DNA of 64,000 nucleotides, taken from contig WEDG01007088.1 of NCBI GenBank assembly GCA_017591395.1, forward strand, positions 51,574-115,573, written 5' to 3'. This document shows positions 35,705 to 45,957 of this stretch, in pieces. Made by a program: the position numbers and the translations under genes. Origin of the DNA: Schistocephalus solidus (Eukaryota; Platyhelminthes; Cestoda; Diphyllobothriidea; Diphyllobothriidae). The notes beneath the pieces were generated by a model. It saw nothing but the letters and a program-made list of their open reading frames with translations, had not been told where the DNA came from and ran no database searches. Every line of letters begins with the position of its first letter. Within the stretch, counting starts at the first letter, position 1.

Positions 35705-36234
35705 CTGTGTTTCAGAGAGGTCGAGAGTTCGAGCGAGTTCGCTACGTTCGGCACTGGAGAGGTAGCGTTGCCGATAGAAGCGGCGTTCCAGTTCCATTAC
35801 TTGTTCATTGGAGAAGGACACCCGTGCACGCTTCTTCCTCGATTCACCCTGCTCTTCAAAAGTCTGCTTGTTGCCGTCACTTCCGGAGCAGCTATTCAGC
35901 AATTCGGACTCACTGCATTCAGTATCCGAGGGTGCTTTTCTCGGACGCGGTGATTGTAATGGCAAAATTACTGGTAGCTCTGTAGGCAGGGCAACGGGCT
36001 CAATGCAGTCAAAGGCCCTAGATGCAACTACGTATTGACGAGCTTCCTCGATGCCTCGCAGGAGGCGCTGGAGGTCGCTGTGAAGGTTTGGTCGTGGTAA
36101 GCTGAGAAGGGGATAGCGATTTTCATACTGGATATACTTGTGGCAAAAATCATTCGTCTGTACGTTGTGCAGCACATTTAACTTTCCAGGTGGCGCTACC
36201 TCGGGTGAACTTGCAAAGCATTGGGCACTTAGTT
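35705..36234 (-). CDS. NK3/bagpipe-like homeobox gene, exon 2
   Basis: This exon is 530 bases, preceded by a pyrimidine-rich TTTTCAG acceptor and followed by a CAG/GTATAA donor. With the one base left from exon 1 it gives 177 codons. The first part has no domain; a Ser/Glu-rich stretch precedes the homeodomain. Residues 1-44 of the homeodomain end the exon: KKRARVSFSNEQVMELERRF, then YRQRYLSSAERSELARTLDL, then SETQ. Together with exon 3 this is a complete 60-residue domain. YLS-ER, LSETQ and NRRYKTK fit NK3/bagpipe better than NK2 (which has NHRYK) or Msx. The product is a DNA-binding nuclear factor; in other animals NK3 genes act in visceral mesoderm and muscle (family knowledge). Exact orthology is inference. 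Confidence 0.92.
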
Positions 36235-36486
36235 CTGAAAACGGAGGAAGTTAGAGTTAGTAATCGAAGCCAAAATTGTGGCTGTATGTTGCCTTTTAAA
36301 ATCATAAGCTGTGCTTTGGCCACGCTCTCTTATATCGGTCTATTTGCCATAAATGGACGGAAAGCATATTGAGGGAAGGCATAAAGGCCAAATTACTATT
36401 ATTGTAACAAAAATAACCGCATAACGACATTGCCGCTTCGAATTCCATAGAAGGTAAACCGTGTAGTGGGCTCCGGTCATACTTAC

Positions 36487-36805
36487 TTGTTGTCGAAGAA
36501 GGAGATATTTGCCTACAGAGGTCAATCGGAATGTCAGTCATGTTTATGGCATCGGAAATGGGTTGTCGAAATGGGCTACCGGTGGACGTGACGGATGTAC
36601 AATTGGTCATTGAGGAGGGATTGTGCTCGGAATCGTCTGTCTCCTCAGAGGATCTCGAGATCTCTGGGATTTCACGAACTTGCTGAGTTGATCTCAGTTT
36701 CGGAACATCTTCCGCCAGGAGGGCGTCGATCCAGAACGCCTTGTATGCCGTTTGCTGGGTCAGCTTGTGCATCTGTTGCTCGTGGAAACTTGTTGCTCTC
36801 TCCAT
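36487..36805 (-). CDS. NK3/bagpipe-like homeobox gene, exon 1
   Basis: The ATG at 36805-36803 is the first in frame after an upstream TAA (just before 36925) and sits in AACATGG, a good start context. The exon encodes 106 codons plus one base and ends at ACAA/GTAAGT (donor 36486-36481). Phase 1 fits exon 2 exactly: A plus AA gives Lys. FWIDALLAED near residues 23-32 resembles the EH1/TN-type repressor motif (F-I--LL) found at the N-terminus of NK proteins. The rest is Ser/Thr-rich. The full protein is 338 residues. Intron 1 is 252 bp (36235-36486). Confidence 0.88.
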
Positions 36806-36910
36806 GTTGAAGAGCGAATAAATGCCGATCAGAGGTTGGCTGCGCGTAAGTGTGCGCGATTCCGACTTATTCAGAGCGCTCTCATCGAAAGGGTGGTGTT
36901 CAGACCGCTG

Positions 36911-36915
36911 ATTGG
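36911..36915 (-). promoter_or_regulatory. Possible CCAAT box of the homeobox gene
   Basis: On the minus strand GACCAATCAG lies about 106 bases before the start codon. No clear TATA box accompanies it, and the transcription start is not visible. The match is short and could be chance. Confidence 0.3.
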
Positions 36916-36925
36916 TCGAGAGCAC

Positions 36926-39900
36926 TTAATGAAGTTTTGCGCACACGTGCGCACAGTTTCAGGCGAGGGGGCAGAGGGAACTGACGGCACCCCCTGTCCC
37001 GTACAATTATGTACTCAGCCAATCAACGTGGAAGGGTGTCAGTAACGCGTTGCAGGAAAAGAGACGATGACCCTTCTGCATTTTACGTTAGAAATACAAC
37101 TTAAATAGAAAGTGTCAACCTGTTCAACATGCACATAACATACACATACATAGCATACACATAAAATAGTGAGGCTGTATGTGGACGACAATTGGCTGTG
37201 CTTGCCAATCAATCCTGAATAAAAGCTGGAAATTGTTCATCTTGACAATAGTTACTTGTAAAATAAGGCGGTAACAAAGGCTCTCGGGGCTCCTCGTTAT
37301 GGCCTAAGGAATTAATTGACATTATGCCATATATCCCTAGTACTCATAGGATGCTGATAGGATCCTTATGCACAAATGGAGGATACGTAACCTATTGTCG
37401 AGTTTGTGGCAGATCCTTGGCATGCCGCACCTTCTACCCACCGTGAAAGAATGGTGAAGTACGCGGCCATATTACACGCTGACCTAACCCTAACCCCATC
37501 CATCATATTCTTCAGGGTAAGCATTCATTGGCCATAGGAGGACTGAATTATCGGGTCCAATGGCAACTTTCCAAGTGGCAACTATTAGGACGCCACGGTA
37601 GAATCAAAATGCATGCGTTTTATTGTGGCAAGGAAAGATCGCGCAGAGCCGGCCTCATTGTTACTCCCATCGAGGGTTCATAAAAAGTGGGTCAGGTCAG
37701 CTAGGAATGACATCGTGCATAGTGGTCGGCGTGACGTAAAGCCATCGGCTCTCGGAAACCGCACACGTGTCGGGAAAACAAACTGCTGGGCTATCCGACT
37801 AACCCGGTAAAGAATTATAACCCTAATGAACACAACTGATAGGGTTAGGTTTAGTGTGACGCTATCCTTGCCTTATTTTGGCTCCACCCACAAGACCTCT
37901 ATTACCACCGATCCCGTATTACTCGCTGACTTATCCTTTGTTTGAATAAGGCAACGTTGATGAAATAAGAAGCATTTAATTATGTAATAATATTTCGCAA
38001 CCTCTTGTTCAACTGCATACAGTTATTGCCTATTCATAATTTAAGATAAACTGTCCAATTATACATCGACCTAGAGGTATTAAACGTGATAGGTAAATAA
38101 AGCATAAACTGTGAGTCTGATAAATGTGGGTGCACGTGGTGAGAGGGAAAAGGTGGCAGGAAAGTTATCTAAGTACGTACGTTAACTCCTATTCCGTACT
38201 ACTGGATGCTTAAAGCATTCCTCGAGGTAGCACAAAGAAGGTTAAGCGGTATACCTAGCTTTGACCTAGACCTCGTTATCTGCGTGGTAGTTGACATTAG
38301 AACGTTATACTGTGAGGCAGGCGTGGATCCTAGCTTATAAGAATTTCTTATCTCATCAATATTCTTCTTCAGAGTAGTGTATCAAATCAAGCGTTTTAGA
38401 GAATTGAACTCTAATAAAAAAACGCAACCGTAGTTACGATCAGCGAAGTTGACATTATGCTACTAATACAAGGAAAAGCTGTTTTCACTGCGCCACCCTG
38501 TAGCCAGTTAGCAGCAGTGACATCACATCAATTAGCCGAACTGGTATTTCCGTCAACGGTGCCCAAGTTGGCTGTGTTCCAAAATTGTCCTCACACTTCT
38601 TTTGCTTTAAAGATGCTTTTCAGTTAGCTAGCAAGATACACAGATTGCAGAAATATTATTTCGATTATGGGGAAATAGGTGCAATTTAATCTATTTTACG
38701 ACGACAGGGGTTTTACGAACCCTTCAACTCCACAGGAAGTGTTTTTGCCACAACAATAAGTGATTTATGACTGACAAGGAGAGCTTGTCAATCTTGCTGG
38801 TTTCCAGTCCCTTGCGAAGTCATATTGTAGGTTAAAACCTGAGAATTAAAGTTAAACTAAAGAGACTGCAATGAAAGTTGCACAGATAAGGTTATGTGCA
38901 CTTTAGTTTTTTTTTCAATTATTCCGAGCTACCGCATGAAATAGGCTTCTGTGTCTTCCCAGTCTCCACCATTTCCTTACGTTGATCGAACAGTAAATCA
39001 GCATTTTTGAGTCGTCATGTAGATTTACTGCACGTATTTCCGGTTTGCCCACCCAGTGTATACGAGCCTTGCTGTGGGTAACCGTCTTTTCGCTCTGTAT
39101 AGTTTACTTTTTATTAAACCCCGTCCTCGGGGTAATCCGTGTGCTGAATCCGTCCGCTTGAACATTCTCCAGCGCCCCTCTCTCTGGTGTCCTCAATGAG
39201 CCATTTCAAAGTACAGCGAACCTGAAAAACCCTTGACTTTGCGCTTGTGCACGCACAAACCTCGACCACATACGCTAAGCCACTCCTGAGCTGTGCACTC
39301 AAAATAAGCTAAGCTGATCGTGTGAAGAAGTACAGAGTCGTTTTTGTAATCCACAGTAGCCTGAGCAGCTGATTCACGTGATGACGTTGCCGTCCTAAGG
39401 TTGAATGGCTCGAGCTTGTCAAAAGTCTCGCCCCCCAATGTCGGTCACAGTGCCTGCGTCTCCTGGTGCTTTCACACTAATTATCGGAAACCCCGACTGG
39501 GTGAATTACGGGGGGAGAAGAACGCGATGACGCCGGCCGATCCATAAACGACACCAAGGTCGAAGATAATTGAGGGTGTGTTTTACAGCTTCCATGAGCT
39601 GCAGGTGTCGGCCAACAAGATGCAGACCACAATTGAAGTGAAAATTGTTGCAACCCGTGAGCTAAAGGAGGTCAGGGGTCAGTGCGCTTCACAGCCGAGA
39701 TCTGATATCCTGTTGTGAAAAGCGCACTCTCACTATGCGTTGTAAAGAACGTCATCAGGACCATCGTCGGTTGGTGAATATTTGCGTGAAATGTGTTACG
39801 CCCTAAGGCCATAAGGTGACATGCAGCAATGTCGATGGTGAGGTTCCCCACACCGCACGTACTTCAACCCCAACCGCCGTACACGAGGAAAAATGTGTCA

Positions 39901-40525
39901 CTTTCTTCGATCGCAAGTGTAGGTCGCCACGTTTGAAGTAAGCCGATCACAGTAACTGATGCATCAACTTATGAGCCAATGTAATGTTCTCCCTTCTCTA
40001 CGATCGATCATTTCTTGTGGCCCTTAATCACGTGTTGGTTGTTATGATTAATAAACAGAATGCGCGAGAATCATAAAACATAAAAGCTTCGCTTATTTAA
40101 ATGGGATGGTCGTTCGTCAACATATCCTGGTTGTAGACCTGAAATGGAAGTTTCCGTTTTGTTTTGAACCTCTTCTCTATGTGTCAGAAATACGAGTGAG
40201 CAATCGATACTCGAGACTTATTGCCGATAAGGACAGAGGAGACTGTGTATGACCACAGCTAGTCAACTTGCTAGATCAGCCAGCCAGTCTAACCCTAACC
40301 CCTATGGGAAATACCCACGTCTCAATCCTGGCGTTTTGGTCAGGGTCTGTTCCTCGTCTGCTCCTTGATGGCTGCGATCGCAGACATAAGAATCCCAGTA
40401 AAAAAAGCAATTGCCGTTGGGAATCATACTGTAATCATCTCTCTATCCGCCTCAGATTTCATCAGCACTGGCCATGAAAAGCATAAAGGACGATACTGAT
40501 CGTCCGTCATATGTGATTTAGATTT
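36926..40525. other. No recognised gene; upstream flank of the homeobox gene
   Basis: Short CCCTAA-type strings occur near 37485, 37800 and 40290, too short to call repeats. No domain-bearing frame is seen. Regulatory DNA of the homeobox gene may lie here, but nothing marks it. Confidence 0.4.
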
Positions 40526-41538
40526 AACAACCTGCGGTAGAACACCGCCAGCTATACCACATCACAACATCACTCCTCATGAGCCTTTGCATCACACATT
40601 ATCACACGCCACACCACACAAAACATGACTTCAGTCTGCATCTCTCATTAGGAGGAAAGAATGACCCTCAGCTCCTTCTCCAAGTGGTTCCAATGCTGCA
40701 AGTGTGATCCGAGCTAGAGACTAACCCGGAGCGTTTAGCGTCCTGGCTTGGAAGGTTACCAACTGATGATTACACTCAGACCTCGCAGCCAGTCCAATAT
40801 GTGTTGTGCGGAGTGGTCAACTGGTGGTCCGAGAGTCAGGCTGCGATGGCACATTCTTAACGTGACCTCTGGCACTCTCATTCATGTGAGATGTTAGTCA
40901 TTCAGCCCCCCTGCTATGCGAAATTCTGCGCTTGTGTTTGGGAGCAGGTCATGTATGTAGTACCTGTAGAAGAGGTCATCAGAAGCTGCACCCACTCATG
41001 AAGCAGCCAGATGACCAGCTCGGACAGTAGCGTGATTGTGGGGGTTGGGGAGAGAGCGAGATCGATGGCACATCACATATTCATCTCTATAAACAAGCTG
41101 ACGCGCTTGAAACTATAACGGTGCACTAAACGCCATGGCTTGGAAGGTTTACGACTGACGGGATAACTCGAACCGCGTGATCAGTCCTGTGTGCGTGGTT
41201 GTGAGAAGTGGCTGACCGGCGGACTAAGAGTCAGGCTACAATGGCTCCTTCTTATTGTGGTCTCGATGGCACTTCCACTCCATGGGGTCCGAGCCAGGTG
41301 TGGTGGTACGCCCAGGGGCGGCTCCAGCCGCTCCAGCCACCTGCGTCCTATCCCACCTCCGGTCTTCTTGACTCTGTCAAGACTACGGGATCAGGTTGGG
41401 GAGGAGGAGAGAGTGCGGTAGCTGCAGCATAAGTCTACTATCAAGTAAAACTAGTCCACACGCAAGTAACCGTTCCTGCACCACCATAGTGTGGAGCATA
41501 CAATGGACATCGTCAGATTGAACGGTCAAACTATCGTA
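40526..41538 (+). mobile_element. LINE 3' tail (copy E)
   Basis: It begins at the last codons of the finger region (CAACCTGCGGTAG) and then contains two 3' UTR units (near 40741 and 41135) and the shared 3' terminus. It is more diverged than copies A-D. It is a severely 5'-truncated insertion, and the frames in it are not coding. Confidence 0.8.
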
Positions 41539-42258
41539 TAGATTAAAGGGATGTAGTGCTCGTGGCCAAGCTATCCTAAATGCTCTTTGCAAAGATTACG
41601 TCCAAGATAACTCAATGCTATTATAATTGCTACTGAGATTTAAAATCTCGTTTTGCAAGAGTACGGTACGCTTTAAGAAGGATATCCGTACAACCTTAGG
41701 CCAGCGAGATGAAAACTTTGATCTTCCTGACCTTTGGTCGTGTTGACAACATTGCTTACATACGCTAGGGCTGTTGTCCGAATTTCAGTCCTCGAGGCTA
41801 GTTTTCACCGCTCGCTTAAGTCACTTACAACCGGCGATGCAGAATTTACCTAACCGGGAAATATTAAAATCGACCAGACCATTTCCTGCTGACCCAGGAA
41901 TATATTAAAACGACATTTGTTAAATGCTTTGGTAGGTGAATATAAAAAAAGACGGAAGACGTATGGAAATGAAAGGTATAAAGCTTCTTCTCAGTTTAAA
42001 CCAGGCGTATGCAGAAGGATTTACTGTTACCAACAAATTACGTGACGGCTTATCAACTGCAACCCGTCTATGCATAACACAGATAACGAATGAAGTGGAC
42101 AGCATTTTGAACTTACAGAAAATCAATACATAACAGCAAGGGTCAGAGAACAACGTAAAGAATAATTAGGTCAATGCGTTAGCTTAAAACTTCAGAGGAA
42201 AGAAAATGTGGAGGAGGAGCTAAGACAACTACAGCCATGAAACATCTAGGGGTGAAAA

Positions 42259-42885
42259 TCACCAGGGAAATTGTAAATTGACCATGTGATCTAGTTGCTT
42301 GCAAAGGTCGGGTTTCCCCCTGCGTATATACGCCGATTCCAAGTAGCGCAAAGTCCAAGTTGTTCGTACCCGAACAATTACTCGGAAAGCTGTTTTGAGG
42401 TCTACATAGTGACCGCTGTCTAATAGATGTTTAGTAATCAAAGAACGTGGTACTTTTATTTTTTCTTTGTTTAAACAAACAATTAGGCAAATGTTCCAGC
42501 GGCCCTGGTTGCCAATTGCCTTTGCATTCGCTCAAGGTACTTGCATCCACAAGTGCACGTGAATTCATAAGCACAATTTGGGGTGGCGTGCACGGCAAGA
42601 CATCCTTTGGATGGTTGATTGGCAGGCTTCTAGTAGGATTGCTAAAGATGAGCTCAGCTGCATTGTATGTTCTTCCTATGGTGCAGCGTAATCGTCACTT
42701 GATTGTATTATAAATATTGTCACCCTTAAATGGTAAATATATGATAACGGGCTTTTTCGGAACTGAATGTTCCGTCACTTTTTGTCGTAATGGGTTACTG
42801 TATTTTTGAATGAAGCGTGCAGGATATTCACAGTTAAGTAAGGTTGGTTTGATGCAGACAATTTCTGTATCTAGGGTTTCACTAG
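42259..42885 (-). pseudogene. PLE endonuclease end, inverted copy (P2 left)
   Basis: Read on the minus strand this gives TEIVCIKPTLLNCEYPAR, the linker SVPKKPVIIYLPFKGDNIYN, a decayed GIY-YIG core, and the C-terminal segment ITKHLLDSGHYVDLKTAF to the stop at 42259. It duplicates the right arm with point differences and frame breaks near the endonuclease N-terminus. The RT palm is absent. Confidence 0.85.
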
Positions 42886-42889
42886 ATAC

Positions 42890-43758
42890 GTGGATGCCGA
42901 AGAGCTTCTTTCTACCATGAACACATTGCATCCTAAGATAAAATTCACAATGGAAATGGAACAGTGCAGCACACTACCTTTCCTAGGCGTCATGTCCAGC
43001 GAAGATGAAGGCTCAATAAGGCGCTCTGTCTTCCATAAAAATATCTGGAAAGGGCAAACTTGCACTTCAAAAGCTTTGTACAATGGAAACAAAATCCGGT
43101 ACATACTCTTTTTCGAAGAGCGATACATATTTGCTCTAGTGAAACTCTACATACAGAAATTGTCTGCATCAAACCAGCCTTACTTAACTGTGGATATCCT
43201 GCACGCTACATTCAAAAATACAGCAACCCATTACGACCAAAAGTGACGGAGCATTCAGTTCCGAAAAAGCCCGTTATCATATATTTACCATTTAAGGGTG
43301 ACAATATTTATAATACAATCAAGTGACGATTACGCTGCACCATAGGAAGAACATACAATGCAGCTGAGCTCATCTTTAGCAATCCTACTAGAAGCCTGCC
43401 AATCAACCATCCAAAGGATGCCTTGCCGTTGCACGCCACCCCAAATTGTGCTTATGAATTCACGTGCACTTGTGGATGCCAGTACCTTGGGCGAATGCAA
43501 AGGCAATTGGCAACCAGGGCCGCTGAACATTTGCCTAATTGTTTGTTTAAACAAGAAAATAAAGTACCACGTTCTTCGATTACTAAACATCTATTAGACA
43601 GTGGTCACTATGTAGACCTCAAAACAGCTTTCCGAGTAATTGTTCGGGCACGAACAACTTGGACTTTGCGCTACTTGGAATCGGCGTATATACGCAGGGG
43701 GAAACCCGACCTTTGCAAGCAACTAGATCACGTGGTCAATTTACAATTGCCCTGGTGA
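42890..43758 (+). pseudogene. PLE RT thumb and GIY-YIG endonuclease (P2 right)
   Basis: The first frame (42890-43080) reads MNTLHPKIKFTMEME, LPFLGV and RRSVFHKNIWKGQ, the PLE segment just after the RT catalytic palm. A frameshift near 43060 leads to a frame with HTLFRRAIHICSS, GYPARYIQKYSNPLRPK and YLPFKGDNIYN. After one stop (43324-43326), the GIY-YIG endonuclease reads YEFTCTCGCQYLG, then R--RAAEHLP and HLLDSGHYVDL, ending LQLPW. The Cys/His cluster before the domain (C-C) and EHLP are typical. The catalytic palm is absent, so it is non-functional. Confidence 0.88.
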
Positions 43759-44089
43759 TTTTCACCCCTAGATGTTTCATGGCTGTAGTTGTCTTAGCTC
43801 CTACCTCACATTTTCTTTCCTCTGAAGTTTTAAGATAACGCGTTGACCTAATTATTCTTTACGTTGTCCTCTGACCCTTGCTGTTATGTATTGATTTTCT
43901 GTAAGTTCAAACTGCTGTCCACTTCATTCGTTATCTGTGTTATGCAAAGACGGGTTGCAGTTTATAAGCCGTCACGTAATTTGTTTGTACCAATAAATCC
44001 AGTTCTATACACCTGTTCTAGATTACTACCCGGGAATATTCTTCAAACTTTTTCGCAGTCTAAACCGGGTTAAGGCACAGTCAACTTTT

Positions 44090-45957
44090 GCAAATGCTCC
44101 GAAGAGGTACATACATAAGTTCACTGACTTGACGCTTGACAAATACCTAATCACATTTCTATCCTTGGGGGATAAATTTCATTTTCCCAATTAAAAACCA
44201 AACAGATTCGCTGCAGACGTTCAACTTGAAAACCTGTTAAGTCCGAAGCATGACCTAGTATGCACAAAAGCGGAGAACGCGGAGTATCTAAAATCAACGC
44301 TTGTTATTTGCTGCTATCAATAGCTTAAAACAAAACCAATAAGAATCGGGTACATCACGAAATAACGTTTGGCGAACCTCTAAGAATTATGGCAAAAATT
44401 GGAACTACTCATCACCAAACCGGACAAGGGTTCTAGTCTCGTTCTAGTGAATAAAAGTGTTTACGTTTCGAAGATCGAACTAATCCTGGCTGATGACACT
44501 AAGTTCAAAAACGAGAGAGGCAAAATAAGGAACAAGCTGAGAGCGTAGAACTTGAACTCACAAAATTTCTTCGAAAACTGAATGACCAAGTGTTCTTAGT
44601 GAACAGGAGTTCGAAGCTTTTAAACCCACTGGTACGATTCCACAAGGCGGTTTACCAAAGGTCTACAAGTCAGATTTTCAATCCGGCCGATATAAGACAT
44701 GTATAATTCACCCTATCACGTAATTGCGAAGTGGCTGGCAGAAAGGCTTAAGCGAATTCGACACCAAATAGCACCACGTAGCCTATGGGACATGTTTGAA
44801 TTCATTGATTTCGCAAGAAGCATGAATCTAAATGTTTTCAGTAGATGTCGTGCCTTTGTTCACTAATATTCCCCTCACGGAAACCACATAATTTTTAGGG
44901 GACGAGATTTTAAGACGGGAATTCCCAATCGTCATGCCAGTCGGAGAACTCGATGAATTGTTCTTTCGCTGCACGCTAAATGTTCAATTCAGTTTTGATG
45001 GTCAATTTTACTTCTAATCGATGGCAAAACGATGGGAAAACTAGAAAACAACTAACTCTCTCTAGTTATAAAGTACCTTTTTTCCGATGCTCGAAGGTAT
45101 GATATTTTTGCAATAGCAGACGAAAAGCTTGAGTTGGACACCCTCCTCCCTAAAGTGAACCAGCCTCACCCAGTGTTAACCCTCATTTTGGAAAAAAGAG
45201 AAATGAGAATGCCTCCCCTTTTTTGGACATCCTATTGAACAGAACGCCTGATGGAACAATTCGTAGAACCGTATTTCGTGAGACAAAATCGACAAATTTA
45301 TACAGTTTTGTACCAATTAGTCAGAAATGAAGTCTAGTCTGCTGCCTAATCAACTCCGGATACACTGGAGCATGCACTCTCTCTGTGAGAAAACGGATTT
45401 CCCGAGAAGTAGCTGGAGGGACGTCCCCAAAATCGAACGTGTCGAAGGTCGAGAAGAAGGGCTTATTTATTAGGTTGCTTTTTCGAGGGGATCCGGTGAG
45501 AAAACATCTACATCGTCGCTTAAACGCTGCTATCGCGCGCACATACTCGGCCGCTAAGATAAGACTAGTGCGCTCAAGCACTCCACTTCTTCACCTTAAA
45601 GGCAAGGATAGACTGCTCTTTCCGACCTCTTCCGTGTATATCTACGCCTTCACTTGCTCCTCTGGGGCAGGTTATGTTGGTTGAACAACTAGGCACCTAT
45701 CCGAGCGGATGCGCGAGCACCATCCTGCCTGGCTAAATCAAGGCATGGTAAAGTCCACCTCTAGCGCACGCATGGCTCACTTGGTTGACAGCGGTCACCG
45801 GGCAGCCGCCAATCAAGTATTCCGTGGCACCTATAAAAGACCGACGAAACACTCCAAGTTCCTTTCGTTAGCGGATACTTGCGATGGCAGAGGCAGTGGC
45901 CATACGATTAACCAACCCAATTTTATGTTCGCAAAAAAACGTTTATACAGGCCCTAA
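44090..45957 (+). pseudogene. Penelope-like element P3, decayed
   Basis: In order: an N-terminal segment with LSLGDKFHFP; ITKPDKGSSLVLVNKSVYV (RT motif 1, near 44400-44470); a GGLPKVYKS segment; FSVDVVPLFTNIPLTET (RT motif A region, near 44835-44885); and the frame 45385-45684 with VEKKGLFIRLLF, LLHLKGKDRL and IYAFTCSSGAGYVG. A stop follows, then TTRHLSERMREHHPAWL and HLVDSGHRAAANQVF from the GIY-YIG endonuclease (to 45957). Many stops and frameshifts. The endonuclease belongs to a different PLE lineage from P2, since YVG and EHHPAWL replace YLG and EHLPNC. Confidence 0.82.

Larger units (their letters stand above)
41990..44025. repeat. Long inverted repeat made of two PLE 3' halves
   Basis: The left arm (about 41990-42885) and right arm (43136 to about 44025) are reverse complements at high identity around a 250-bp spacer. 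Checked paired positions sum to 86017 at the outer part and 86021 at the inner part, so only a few indels separate the arms. Each arm carries the end of a PLE ORF plus 3' UTR, pointing outward. Partial inverted or tandem duplication is a known habit of Penelope-like elements. Confidence 0.92.

Noticed and set aside
36806..36925. Longer N-terminus for the homeobox protein starting at 36925
   Set aside because: That start is GTG directly after TAA; the first ATG in frame is at 36805 with a good context.
37480..40310. Short CCCTAACCC strings
   Set aside because: Two to three hexamers each, without TIRs or an array; not enough for an interstitial telomere or for the TIR element.
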